In this document: one piece after another, positions 33,687 through 44,737 of the stretch
How positions within the stretch are numbered: position 1 is the stretch's first letter
Layout: each line of letters opens with the position of its first letter
Source of the DNA: Ophioceras dolichostomum
Taxonomy: Eukaryota > Ascomycota > Sordariomycetes > Magnaporthales > Ophioceraceae
Reading direction: 5' to 3'
Length of the DNA: 64,000 nt
NCBI GenBank assembly: GCA_003049485.1
Contig: PYST01000214.1
Span: 1 to 64,000, forward strand
The notes under the pieces: generated by a model
What the model was told of the DNA's origin: nothing
What the model saw: the letters and a program-made list of their open reading frames with translations, nothing else
Database searches by the model: none
Position numbers and translations under genes: made by a program

Positions 33687-36600
33687 ATGATCAGGCAAAG
33701 ACTTCGTGGGGTAAGTTCGCAAGACTCGCGCTGCGTTCCGTGCAATTCCTCAATGTCCTCCTCGGAAGCCGTTCTGCAACTGACATGTACCAAATGGTGT
33801 GTGCGTAGCAGCCAGCTTGTACTCGGTTTGTCTGCGCGTTTTGTCGATCCCGATCACTCCCTTCGGCGCCTCGAGGCGATTCCTCCTCCTTTGCCCGATC
33901 GGCGGCCGCCTCGCGGTGGAATTCCTCGAGCGCCGAGGCGGCTGCGCAGAGTCGAGATGACGACCGGCATCGGGATGTACCAGCGCCAGCGCCACGGATC
34001 GGACTCGGCCTAGCAGGCTTCGGAGGGTTTGGTACCAGGACCGTCGCCAAAGGTGCCGGTTTTGGCAGGACCGTCGCCACCTCCCCAGCAACCCCCGGAG
34101 GAGCGCGCAGCCTGGCAGACCATGGCGGCGACTTCCTCCTCCCACACGAGCAAGCCGCTCGCGGAAGCGCGCCGCGAGCAAAACCACCGCCGACGCCGGC
34201 GACGCCGGCGCCCTTCGAGAGGCCTCGACCCCAGTCCACTTCTGCGTTCGGAGAGAAACGCAGCCGGTGGCTCCGTGATGATAATGAGTTTCTCCTACCA
34301 CACGAAGTAGCCGCACGCGGAAGAGCGCCGCAGCCACCACCGCCATCACGACGGCGTTTCGAGCGGCCTCCGGGGGAGCCCGCTCCTACGAGCAAATTCG
34401 GCTCCACGAAACCGTCTGGCTCTTCCAGACCATTCTCAGGAGATAAGGCTCGGTCGCTCGAGCCAGAAGAATGGACGCAACTGCCTCGACGGAATATCCC
34501 GGATGCCTTGGGCTCCCACGGTTCTGCTGGGCTTTTCCGAAAAGATTCAGCGCAGAGGGATGCCATGCCGCGGTCGCCTCCTAAGAATGCGTCAGGCTCG
34601 GCGTCAGGAGTCTCGAGCCAGGAATTCCTATCGAATATCAAGCAGCGCCTTGCCGAAATTCCTAGCGTTCGTCCACAGTCTCAGTCTCAGACGCTCAACG
34701 GCGAGAGCAGAATAAGCGAGAGCAGAACGAAATCATTCCCCAATGAGGGGGAGGATAAGTCTTCGGAGGACTCGACGGCCGCCTTCATGGCGAAGTTCAG
34801 TGGTGTCAAATTGAACCAGGCGCTTGACACGCCCGCCGCATCCTCTACCAAACCCCAAGAGCCTTCTGGTGACAACTGGAATTGGATTGAGGAGGAACAG
34901 CAGGAGTTAAGAAAAGTTTCTTCTACGACTCTGTCGTCGTCGTCATCAGCCCGGCCTAGGTACAACAGTGACGTGACCGCTCAACCTGCGCCAAGGCTTC
35001 CAAGCGACTATGATACGGTCAATGACAGGCCAAACCGGAGCAAGCGGCGACAGGAGAAGGTGGCGCAGTACCCGAAGCCGAAGAGGAAAGTAGGCGGGCG
35101 CGCGGGCAGGCATAACGAGGACGATGACTACTATGAAGACGACTGGGGGAATTTCGATCATGTTGACAAAATGGGCGCGGATCGTCGCCAGCGCCGTCAG
35201 GAAGAGAAGAACGCGGCACAAATAGAAGCGCAGTTGGCTCGAGAGGCCGCCGCGAAGCGGATCATGCTCCCCCAGTTCATCACGGTGGCCAGCTTGGGCG
35301 AAGCCCTCCGTGTCCATGAACGCAAGTTCCTGGCAGATCTGGGAGAGCTCGGCTTTGAAGACATCACACTGGAGAGCGTCATGACGGGCGAGACGGCCGC
35401 GCTCGTGGCCCAGGAGTACGGCTTCGAGCCCACCGTCGACACCGGGGCCAGCGTCGACCTCGTGCCGCGCCCTCCGCCCGAGGACCTCTCTGCGGTCCCT
35501 CCGCGCCCGCCCATCGTGACGATCATGGGCCATGTCGACCATGGCAAGACGACCATGCTGGACTGGCTGCGCAAGTCGTCCATCGCGGCGGGCGAGCACG
35601 GCGGCATCACGCAGCACATCGGCGCCTTCTCCGTGCGCATGCCGACTGGCAAGCAGATCACCTTCCTCGACACGCCCGGCCACGCGGCCTTCCTGACCAT
35701 GCGGAAGCGCGGCGCCGACATCACGGACATAGTGATCCTGGTCGTCGCCGCGGACGACAGCGTCAAGCCGCAAACGCTCGAGGCGCTCCGCCACGCCCGC
35801 GCGGCCAAGGTGCCCATCATCGTGGCGATCAACAAGGCGGACAAGCCCGAGGCGCGGGTCGACCAGGTCAAGATCGACCTGGCCAACAACGGCATCGAGA
35901 TCGAGGACCACGGCGGCGACGTCCAGGTGGTGCCCGTCAGCGGCAAGACGGGCATGGGCATGGACCTGCTGGAGGAGAACATCGTGCTGCTGTCCGAGGT
36001 GCTGGACATGCGCGCCGAGGCCGACGGAATGGTCGAGGGCTGGGTCGTCGAGTCTAGCATCAAGCCGATCGGGCGCGTGGCCACCGTGCTGGTGAAGAGA
36101 GGGACGCTCCGGAAGGGGGACGTCGTCGTCGCGGGGACGGCGCTGGCGAAGGTGCGCGCCATGCTGGACGAGAACGGTCGGGAGCTCGAGGAGGCGCCGC
36201 CGGGGACCCCCGTCGAGGTGCTGGGCTGGCGGGACGCGCCGTCCGCGGGGGATATGCTGCTGCAGGCGCCCGACGAGTCCGTCGCGAGGGAGGCCATCAG
36301 GTACAGGGAGGACATGATCGACTGGCAGAAGACGGCGGCGGAGGTCGCGGCGCAGGAGCAGCGTAACAGGGACAAGGAGGCGGCCGAGGCCGAGAAGATA
36401 GCGGAGGAGTATTGGGGGGCTGGTCGTCAGCAGGATGCCGCTGGTAGTGATGCTGAGGATGCCGGTGCGGTTGCGGGTGCCGATGCCGACGCCGACCGCC
36501 CGGCCTACCGCGGGGGTAGGATGCGCAAGAAGGACATCAAGGTCGTGACCTCCCGGCACGGCGTGGTAGAGCAAGCCCACGTGGCGGCGGCGGTGGCGAG

Positions 36601-37415
36601 CGGGCCGAAGGTGGTCAACTTCAACGTGAAGGGCGACGTGATGGGCTCCGTGGAGGCGGTGACGGCGTCGATACTCGAGATCGGCAACCACGAGGTGTCG
36701 GCGCGGGTGCTGAGGTCTTCCCCGGGGCAGATCACGGCCAGCGACATAGAGCACGCGGCCACGACGGGGACGGTGGTGGTCAACTTCAACAACCCGATAC
36801 CGCCCACGATCCAGCGCATGGCGGAGCTGGAGGGGGTGAGGATCCTGGACCACACGGTCATATACCACCTGACGGACGAGGTGAGGGAGGTTCTGTCGGA
36901 GAGGCTGCCGGAGGCGGTGTCGTGCAAGGTGCTGGGCGAGGCGGAGGTGCTGCAGGTGTTTCCCATCAACGTGAGGGGGAGGGTGATGCAGAATATTGCG
37001 GGGTGTAAGGTTAGGAATGGGCAGTTGTTGAGGGGGAATTTGTATAGGGTTTTGAGGCGGGGGGAGAAGGTGTTTGATGGTATGTGTCTTTCTTCTTTCT
37101 TTCTTTCTTTCCCCTTTCTCTCTCTGATCTTGTCTTGTCCTTCTCCTAAGACAAGACTACCTAACCTACCTACCAACCAACACCAACAACCAACCACCCA
37201 GCTTTTGCACTGGCAAGGCCATTCTTCTCAACTCGACCAACTAACTGAGCGAAACAACAACAGGCAAAATCACATCCCTCAAGAGCCACAAGAAGGACGT
37301 GATGGAGATCAAGAAGGGGAGCGAGTGCGGCATCGCCTTTGAAGATTGGGAGGGATTCGAGGTCGGAGACCAGCTCCAGGCCTACGAGGAGATTCGCGAG
37401 AAGAGGCATTTGTGA
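33687..37415 (+). CDS. IFM1: Mitochondrial translation initiation factor IF-2
   Basis: Three exons, 33687-33710, 33809-37079 and 37264-37415, give 1,148 residues. The 8-codon first exon (MIRQRLRG) and QPACTRFVCAFCRSRSLPS make a mitochondrial-type N-terminus. Starting further downstream would lose it, and the exon 2 frame is open from an acceptor at 33808. A long, basic, proline-rich region with an internally repeated FLLPHE-AARG unit fills residues to about 240. The IF2 core then shows G1 GHVDHGKT (about 582), G3 DTPGHAAF (about 629), G4 NKAD (about 683) and G5 SGKTG, followed by domain II and the C-terminal fMet-tRNA-binding domain (ending EEIREKRHL). The factor delivers initiator tRNA to the mitochondrial small subunit and uses GTP at subunit joining. 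The core is certain; only exon 1 is inferred. Confidence 0.92.
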
Positions 37416-37784
37416 GATTTTTTCCCTTCCCAACTCACTAGGTGGATCTTTTTCGCAATAAATTAGAGATAGATCCCATAAGACTTTTAAAAGAAAAGGG
37501 GGCAGGGCATACATGGGATGTAGTTCACTTCGACGAATATAGTCAAGACCCGGGTAGGTGGCCCGGGTCGGTATACAGACAGGAAGGTACGAATACCTGT
37601 TTAGAGCAAAGTCGTCGCCTTTCATTGTTGTAACTTAGTTGTATATTAAAACAATAGCATCAGAGATGTTGAAGGCAAGGCGCGGTTTGCTCTAGCTCTA
37701 GCTCTCCCCAGAAAAGAAAACTCAAACGCTCTATGTGCTGCTCTTTCATCCTACCTCCCTGCTCCCTACTAGCTATCTATCTAC
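37416..37784. other. Convergent spacer between IF2 and TSR3
   Basis: The 3' ends of IF2 (+) and TSR3 (-) converge here. The stretch contains AATAAA near 37455 and an AT-rich segment near 37630-37660, plausible 3'-end signals. A CTAGCTCTAGCTCT repeat precedes the TSR3 end. No gene is seen. Confidence 0.5.
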
Positions 37785-39200
37785 CTACCTACCCCGTTTC
37801 GGCGCCGAAAGCGAGCTCGACGTGAAAGTTCGCGTCGTGATCGTCGCCCTGGCCCGCTCCTTCTCCAGCTTGGCCAGCCCGACTCTGTCGGTCATGGGCG
37901 TGGCGGCCATGATGTCGTCGAAGTCGTCGTCGTCGGCGCCGTGGTTGGAATCTGAGCCGTCGTCGTCTGGAAACTGGTCGTTGTCCGAGTCGGGCTTGAC
38001 GTCCCGGTCTGGTATTAGGTTTTGGTGATGTGCGTACTTGGGCTGCGGGCGAGGTATGATGGATGGTTTCGATGGTTTGGATGATGCTGCTCCTGTGTCG
38101 GTCGTGGTCGTGTCTGTTGTTGATGAAGTGACGACTGCTGTGGCGGCGTTGGTGAAGGGCTTGGAGGCGAGGATCTTGCGGCGGATCTCGGCCATGGCTG
38201 CGTCGGAGTCTTCTGAGGACTCGTCGTCGTCTGAGATGTCGAAGGGGTCTTTTTTGGATTTTGGCTTGGCGCTGTCTCGTTTGTCTTTCGAAGAGGCGGA
38301 TGGCGGTAGGTTCTTGCCCAGGTATATCCCGTCAACTTCGTCTCCATCCTCTTCTTTTTCGTCCTCGCCCTCGTCTTCATCATCCTCATCGGCCGAGTCA
38401 AAGACAGCGTTTCTTCTCCTATTAAGATTCCCACCCTTCCACAGGTCCGCCCCCGTAGCGCCGCCATCCTCCTCGCGGCTCTCCGCATACTCCCTCTCCA
38501 GGCGCTCCATCCACTCCTCCTCCGTCCTCTTCACCTCCTTCGCGTCCGCGCAGGCGGCGTACCGCCTCAGCAGCGCGGAGTTGATCTCCAGGAACGCCTC
38601 GCCGTACGAGAAGGGCCCCAGCACCTCGGCGGCCCAGTCGAGGTGGCCGCAGATGGCGAAGCACGCGGCCAGGGCCTCGACGCAGTTCAGCCGCCACGGC
38701 TTGCCGTAGTTGACCGTGTTGGCGGCGACCAGGTAGGGCAGCAGGCGCTCGCACCGGCCACCGACGCGCGACCACTGCACCTCCTTGGTGCGCGCCCAAG
38801 AGCACTCCACCACCGCGGCGCCGTGCTGCTCCAGCGCCTCGCGGTCCGCGGGCGAGACGACCGTCTTGCCATTGGGCGTGATGACCACGCCTGGGTGTCG
38901 CTGGCCGACGGCGAGGTTGCGCATGAGGCCCAGCTTCATCAGCTTCTTGCCGGAGCAGCGCCGCGGGTCGCAGTGGCCTAGGTCCCAGCATGCGGCCTTG
39001 AAGGACGGCCCGGACGAAGAGCGCGAGCCGGTGGCGGTGGCGGTGGCTTGTCGGCTGTCATCGCCGCTGTCGCCGTCTCCTTCTGATCCCCTGTCATCGT
39101 CATCGTCCTGTTGGCGGGGTGGTGGACGACCCTTGGCCTTGGGCGGGCCGTAATGTAGGCGCTTGCCTTTGCCGTTGAAGTCCTTCTTGTGACGAACCAT
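37785..39200 (-). CDS. TSR3: 18S rRNA aminocarboxypropyltransferase Tsr3
   Basis: A single exon of 471 residues on the minus strand starts MVRHKKDFNGKGKRLHYG. The catalytic domain begins near residue 70: CWDLGHCDPRRCSGKKLMKLGLMR, then VVECSWARTKEVQW, RLLPYLVAANTVNYGKPWRLNCVEALAACFAICG and EVLGPFSYGEAFLEINS. These are hallmark blocks of Tsr3 (RLI-like plus DUF367). Tsr3 transfers the 3-amino-3-carboxypropyl group from S-adenosylmethionine to the hypermodified pseudouridine of 18S rRNA, a late cytoplasmic step in 40S maturation. The C-terminal half is a long acidic, serine-rich and probably disordered tail, usual for fungal Tsr3 but long here. It converges with the IF2 gene. Confidence 0.93.
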   Translation of the reverse strand: MVRHKKDFNGKGKRLHYGPPKAKGRPPPRQQDDDDDRGSEGDGDSGDDSRQATATATGSRSSSGPSFKAACWDLGHCDPRRCSGKKLMKLGLMRNLAVGQRHPGVVITPNGKTVVSPADREALEQHGAAVVECSWARTKEVQWSRVGGRCERLLPYLVAANTVNYGKPWRLNCVEALAACFAICGHLDWAAEVLGPFSYGEAFLEINSALLRRYAACADAKEVKRTEEEWMERLEREYAESREEDGGATGADLWKGGNLNRRRNAVFDSADEDDEDEGEDEKEEDGDEVDGIYLGKNLPPSASSKDKRDSAKPKSKKDPFDISDDDESSEDSDAAMAEIRRKILASKPFTNAATAVVTSSTTDTTTTDTGAASSKPSKPSIIPRPQPKYAHHQNLIPDRDVKPDSDNDQFPDDDGSDSNHGADDDDFDDIMAATPMTDRVGLAKLEKERARATITTRTFTSSSLSAPKRGR

Positions 39201-39953
39201 GATTGTAGTCTTCTTCGCTTAGCGTGTGCCCTATGAAGCACTGGGAAAAACCCGACTCGACTAGCAGATATGCAGACAGCTCAGCACAAAGGTGCTCTGA
39301 GAAAATATAACTGTTATGATAGTGGGGTAGCGAAGCTCTCTGTATGCCTGATGCTTTCATACAGTACAAACTGAACAGTTTTCGCACGTGGCGACAACCC
39401 CTCCTTTCGAACCGGCGGGACCGTCCTTCCCTTCTTCCTGATGACTGATTCTTGGCTGACAGTGCTCGGGGTCGAATTGGCCAGCAAGCGCCGACAGGAA
39501 CGATGACAGGTACTAAAAAGTTGAATCGCAGGAGCCTAAAAAAAGTACAAGCGGCATGCGTCGCCTCTCATGTTAACCGTCCGTCAGCCTCACAGAGCAT
39601 TCGTCAACGGATTTCGTGGCCCTTTGGCAGGGAAACCCCCCGAACTGGTTTACTCTAAAAGGACAACACTCCCTGATGAGGTGGTGTGGCACCGCTGTCC
39701 ACCTCATTAATTACCACAGCACTACTCCATATTCTCCCCCCACTCCACAACAGCTCAGCTTGTTCGCAGATCGGGCTGATCGAAGACTTCCGCGACCGCC
39801 AAAACCGAGCCACTCTACCCACCCGCATTCCGTCCCAAATCCCGAACCGAGATCGAACCGAAGCGGACGAAGCGGCACCACACCGCGTCGGACTGGACTG
39901 GACAGGACAGGACTGGCCTTGAGCCTGTTCAGGAGACAGGGAGCAACAAAACG
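39201..39953. other. Divergent spacer between TSR3 and GGA genes
   Basis: This 753-bp interval holds the promoters of two divergent genes. A short GGACTGGACAGGACAGGACTGG repeat precedes the GGA ATG by about 60 bp. No coding sequence or RNA gene is convincing. Confidence 0.45.
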
Positions 39954-42246
39954 ATGGAGGCCGCATCGGCGCGATACGCCGCGCGGGGCGACCGGTGGGG
40001 GGAAACGGGCCACGGCGTGCCGTCGCAACTGCTCCGATACATCCAGGCCGCCTGCAGCCCCGAAAACTACGAGCCGAACCTGGCCCTCAACCTCGAGATC
40101 TCGGACCTGATCAACTCCAAGAAGGGCACGGCCCCCCGCGAGGCCGCTGTGGCCATCGTCAGCTACATAAACCACCGCAACGCCAACGTGGCCCTGCTGG
40201 CCCTCAACCTGCTCGACATCTGCGTCAAGAACTGCGGCTACCCGTTCCATCTCCAGATCAGCACCAAGGAGTTCCTCAACGAGCTCGTCCGTCGCTTTCC
40301 AGAACGCCCGCCCATCCGGGCCACCCGCGTCCAGATGAAGATTCTGGAGGCCATCGAGGAGTGGCGGAGCACCATCTGCGAGACGAGCCGGTACAAGGAG
40401 GACCTCGGCTTCATCCGGGACATGCACCGTCTGCTGAGCTACAAGGGTTATACCTTTCCAGAAGTCAGGAGAGATGACGCTGCCGTTCTCAACCCTAGCG
40501 ATGTAAGTGCCTACCTAGGTACCCATAGAGCAACATGATGCGGACCCCCTGCCTACGTTCTCGTGCTCGAGGAGTAACTACCTCTAACACCATGTTCCTT
40601 CCATTAGAACTTAAAATCCGCAGAGGAGATGGAGGAGGAGGAGCGAGAAGCCCAATCAGCCAAGCTCCAGGAGCTCATCCGGCGAGGCACGCCCGAGGAC
40701 CTGCAGGAAGCCAACCGCCTAATGAAGGTCATGGCCGGCTTCGATACAAGATCCAAGGTCGACTACCGCGCCAAGGCCGCCGAGGAGGTGGGCAAGATCC
40801 AGGCCAAGGCCAGGCTCCTCGAGGAGAGGCTGGAGGCCTTCAAGCCCGGGGACAAGATGACGGACGGCGATGTGTTCGAGGAGCTCGCGGCCGCGCTGTC
40901 GAACGCGCAGCCCAAGATCCAGAAGATGTGCGAGGAGGAGTCGGACGACCACGAGGCCGTCGCGAAGCTGCTCGAGATCAACGACAGCATACACAGGACG
41001 GTGGAGAGGTACAAGCTGATGAAGAAGGGCGACGTGGCCGGGGCGAACAACATCGCCAGGGGCACGCATGGCACGCACGACGGTTCGACTAGTAGTGGTG
41101 CCGCTGGCGAGCTGTCCCTGATCGACTTTGATGTCGAGGCTGATACGAACGGGGCCGGCGGCGGCGGTTCTGCCCAGCAACCCGGCTCGCGGGGTCCTGA
41201 TATCGAGAACGATCTGCTGGGCCTCACCATCGGTGAGAGCCAGACCTATGGCCAGACCGGAGGCATTGCCCTCGGATTTGGCGCGAACACTAGTACGTGC
41301 TGCCTCGTCTTCGTCTCTCAGACTACAAAGAGTCTCAAAACCAAAGCTGACATGGCTCCTGACCTGGGTGCGGTATTAGATATCCCCGGCCCCGCATTAC
41401 TGTCTTCCATGACCCAAAGTAGCACGGCAAAGACCACCACATCTCCGCCACCACAGTCCTTCCACCCCTTCGGTTCCGCGGCCGCCTCCTCTTCCCAGTC
41501 CAGCACCCCACAGCCAAACTACCAATCCTCCGCGTTCGCCCCTCCTCCAAAGCCAGCCGCGGACCCCTTCGCGGCCCTCGCCTCTCCTCACTCGAACTTC
41601 TCCTCCTCCTCCTCCAAGCCCGCGACGCCCACTCCGGTTCAGGCCTATAAACCGCCACCAGCACCAGCTAACGACGACGACGAGTGGAATTTCTCGTCGG
41701 CGCTGCCGCCCTCCGCGGCGCCGGCCCTGCCTCAGGAGCAGAAGCTGGTCATCAGCGCCGCGGACTCACCCCTCAAGATCGAGATCTTGGCCAAGCGGGC
41801 CACGGGCACATCCAACGCCATCGTCGTGCACACCGCGTTTTCGAACAATACTGCGCAGCCCATACACGAGCTTGATTTCCAGACGGCTGTTTCGAAGGTG
41901 AGTGGCTTGCTTTCTTAGGGGGAAACAGACACGCATGGGACAGTATCATTATTAGCCTTGGTTACGTACCTAGGTAGGTAATTTGACCCGGACTCGCTGA
42001 CTGACTTTCCGAAATTTCTTTACTTTTACCCAGGGATACGACAAGATCCTCCAACTCCAAAGCGGCCAGAGCCTGTCTCCGAAACAGAGCCGAGGCGTGA
42101 CGCAGTCGATGGAGATCTGGCATGCCGGGGACAAGGGTAGGAAGGTGGAGTCGTTCAAGCTCCGGTGGAGGGTCGTTTATAAGCTTGGCTCTACCGGGGA
42201 GTTGAGGAACGAGATGGGTGAGGTTCCTGAGATTAAGGTCGCGTAG
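39954..42246 (+). CDS. GGA-family clathrin adaptor (VHS-GAT-GAE)
   Basis: Four exons, 39954-40502, 40608-41292, 41380-41897 and 42034-42246, give 654 residues. The VHS domain spans about residues 15-155 (LLRYIQAACSPENYEPNLALNLEISDLIN, then ALNLLDICVKNCGYPFHLQI). A GAT domain follows (LQELIRRGTPEDLQEANRLMKVMAGFD, with heptads ending ERYKLMKKGD). A hinge of about 200 residues rich in Ser, Pro and Phe holds ENDLLGLTIG. A C-terminal gamma-adaptin-ear domain follows, from VISAADSPLKIEILAKRA to GEVPEIKVA. GGA proteins bind Arf-GTP through GAT and recruit clathrin to sort cargo from the trans-Golgi to endosomes or vacuole. Intron 2 (41293-41379) is 87 nt and free of stop codons in frame, so its removal rests on good GTACGT and TTAG borders. 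Introns 1 and 3 hold CCTAGGTA-type elements. Confidence 0.93.
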
Positions 42247-43225
42247 GTAGTAGATAAAGTCTCCCGCGTAAGGACCTCTCGTAGCCTACGACCAGAGAGG
42301 CTCCTTTTCCTTTCCTTTTGCCTTGCCTTCTTTTTTTTCCCTTCCTATTCTTCATGAAGAGATGTTTACTGCCCCCGGATGTGGATATGGAGGGCAGGCC
42401 GAGCTGTTTTTCTTCGTTTGTCTCGGTTTCGAAAAAGAGTGGCGCTAGCTGGGTAGCCGGAGGCTGAAGAAAGAGAGGGGGGTGAAGAGATCCTTCCCGC
42501 TCCCGTCCCCTCTTGGGCGGTTGTGTGGTAGATTCCTACCTGCCTAGGTAGAGGTAGGTAGCTTAGATGGCGATGGTGGTAATGCCACGTTTGACGGACA
42601 CGACAGATTCAGGCCTGGGGATTTTGAGGAAGGATACAGCCCACATTGTACCTAGCTAGGAGGAGAGCAGAGACAAGGAAGTGCAGACAGTGCTGATCAG
42701 ACAGACCAGAAGTAAAAACGAGGCTGGACATAAAGCAGCAGTCTATTACCGAGGCAGTTGTGATGCATTTAAGAAGTAATAGGCTTCCCACTGCCATAGG
42801 TTGAGCTCGCAAGCGGAGCTGAGAATTACATCGCCCATTTGGCACATCTTGTCGTACGGTACTTACACCTACCTATCAGTTGGCTCTCTAATTTCTCCTG
42901 CTAATCTCCCTCAAATCGGGCTGGTGAAGCTTTTGAAGTTGCCCCAAAAGATGACCAGTGCACTTGTAGTGAAGTCAACTCCAACCATTGATGCCTCCAG
43001 AATTAGCACGGGTGGTCACTATAACCTGAGGTGGTCCACCAATCACAGCGTACGTCAGCCCTGTGGCCCTATCCCTACTACTTCAACGATTTCTCGTCAG
43101 AGTTCCCTAAAATTTCACGACCCACTTACAACCGGGCCTAACCTACCTCTCGCCTAGACTCTGATATTATATAGTAGTCGCGCGGACCCTTTCCACCACA
43201 AATATCCTAAGGTCTGCGAATCAAG
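42247..43225. other. Spacer between GGA and FHA genes
   Basis: About 980 bp without a credible gene. It includes the CCTGCCTAGGTAGAGGTAGGTAG element near 42540. The 3' part is the likely promoter and leader of the FHA gene; a TATATAG sequence lies about 55 bp before its ATG. Confidence 0.45.
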
Positions 43226-44737
43226 ATGACCCCCGAAGACTCAGAGACCGAACAGCGCTCGCGCCGCCGAAGGCGGAGCGACAACGACGACGACGACAAC
43301 AACAACGGCAGCCGCCGCTCGCCAAACGCGCGGCGGCGAGACGGCCACAAGCGGCAGGGCGAGGACGGTGGGGTCGAGTCCAGGCCAGAACGCCGGGACA
43401 GATCTAGAGAGCACAGGCATCGCCATCGTCGCCGCTCACGGAGTCCTCTAGTGGATACCGGCAGACGGATACGGGCACGCTCACGCTCACGCTCATGCTC
43501 CCACTCGCGTTCTCGCTCTCGCGACAGGAAGTCACATTACCATTCTCGACGGAGAAGAGACGATTCCAGACACGACGACGGCGGCGGCGACGACGACGAT
43601 GACAAGAGGTCGTCTCGTGGCCGCCGAGACAGAGGTCGAAAAGAAGGATCAGGTGGTGGCGAGGCCGAGATTGAGGTTGGTGAAGATCGAGTCGATCGAG
43701 ACGACGAGCGAGACCGCAGGAGCACACATCATCGACGAAGACGAGACGGCGGCTCCGAAGCTGGTAGTGATGGAGGCGAAAGATCCTCACGGCGCGAGCG
43801 GAGACGCCCAAGAAGGGAAGAGGACGATGATGAGCACGACAGCAAGAGGGACAACATCCGCGGCGAGGACAGGATGGAGCGCAAGCGGAGGAGATCACGC
43901 GACGACTACGACCACGACTACGACGGCAGGGATGCGCGGACTGAGCCGAGTCGGAAGCGAAGGCACTCCCGCACCGGCGGCAGACGCGACGGCCGAGACC
44001 GAGACAGAAATCGAGATCGAGACCGGGACCGGGACCGGGACTCAGAAGACGTGGACTACGACAACAACAAGAAGAAGAAGCTACTACTCGACAAGCCCGG
44101 CAGCAGCGAGAAAGAACCGCCGCGCTCCCCAATCCGACGCAGCGGGCCCCTCCCCTCCCAAGCCGACTCCTTCGCCCTGATCAAGCCGCCAGGTGCTGGT
44201 CCCAGCGAAGTCGGCCCCCCGCTAGGAGAAGAAAACCCAAAAGAAAAGCCCAACTTCTCCACCACCGGCGCCCTCGCGCGCTTCTCCAACACTGTCCTCG
44301 GCGCGACCGCGCCCGACGGTTCCGCAATCACGCTCCTCTACCACGAGCCGCCCGAGGCGCGCAAGCCGCCCCCCTCTTCAGACTGGCGGCTCTTCATCTT
44401 CAAGTCTACCGAACTGCTCGACACCGTGCCGCTCTCCGCGCGGTCGTGCTGGCTCGTGGGCAGAGAGGGTTCCGTGGTCGACCTGCTGGCGGAGCATCCG
44501 AGCGTGAGCAAGCAGCATGCGGTGGTGCAGTTTCGGTATGTGGAGAAGAGGGACGAGTTTGGGGAAAGAAAGGGAAAAGTCAAGCCGTATGTTTGCGATT
44601 TGGACAGCGCGAATGGGACGAGGCTGAATGGGGAGAGGGTGGAGGGGAGGAGGTTTGTGGAGCTGAGGGAGGGGGATGTGTTGAGGTTTGGGGTGAGTGG
44701 GAGGGAGTATGTTGTTATGCTTGCGCCTAAGGGGTGA
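43226..44737 (+). CDS. FHA-domain protein, SNIP1/Pml1-like
   Basis: A single exon of 503 residues. The first 300 residues are almost pure Arg/Asp/Ser/His repeats (RSRSRSRDR and RDRNRDRDRDRDRD types), as in splicing-associated RS/RD domains. A linker carries LLYHEPPEARKPPPSSDWRLFIFK. The C-terminal FHA domain (about residues 385-500) has CWLVGREGSVVDLLAEHPSVSKQHAVVQFR, with the expected GR, S and H phosphothreonine-binding residues, and later SANGTRLNGERV. This order is that of human SNIP1 and yeast Pml1, a subunit of the RES complex that supports splicing and retains unspliced pre-mRNA in the nucleus. The FHA and SNIP1-like linker are clear; the RES role is inferred from orthology. The long repetitive N-terminus makes the start codon hard to test. 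Confidence 0.88.
   Translation: MTPEDSETEQRSRRRRRSDNDDDDNNNGSRRSPNARRRDGHKRQGEDGGVESRPERRDRSREHRHRHRRRSRSPLVDTGRRIRARSRSRSCSHSRSRSRDRKSHYHSRRRRDDSRHDDGGGDDDDDKRSSRGRRDRGRKEGSGGGEAEIEVGEDRVDRDDERDRRSTHHRRRRDGGSEAGSDGGERSSRRERRRPRREEDDDEHDSKRDNIRGEDRMERKRRRSRDDYDHDYDGRDARTEPSRKRRHSRTGGRRDGRDRDRNRDRDRDRDRDSEDVDYDNNKKKKLLLDKPGSSEKEPPRSPIRRSGPLPSQADSFALIKPPGAGPSEVGPPLGEENPKEKPNFSTTGALARFSNTVLGATAPDGSAITLLYHEPPEARKPPPSSDWRLFIFKSTELLDTVPLSARSCWLVGREGSVVDLLAEHPSVSKQHAVVQFRYVEKRDEFGERKGKVKPYVCDLDSANGTRLNGERVEGRRFVELREGDVLRFGVSGREYVVMLAPKG

Noticed and set aside
34946..36868. 640-codon minus frame opposite IF2
   Set aside because: It lies antisense to the conserved IF2 core. Its Arg/His/Leu/Val-rich product is the expected mirror of GC-rich codons.
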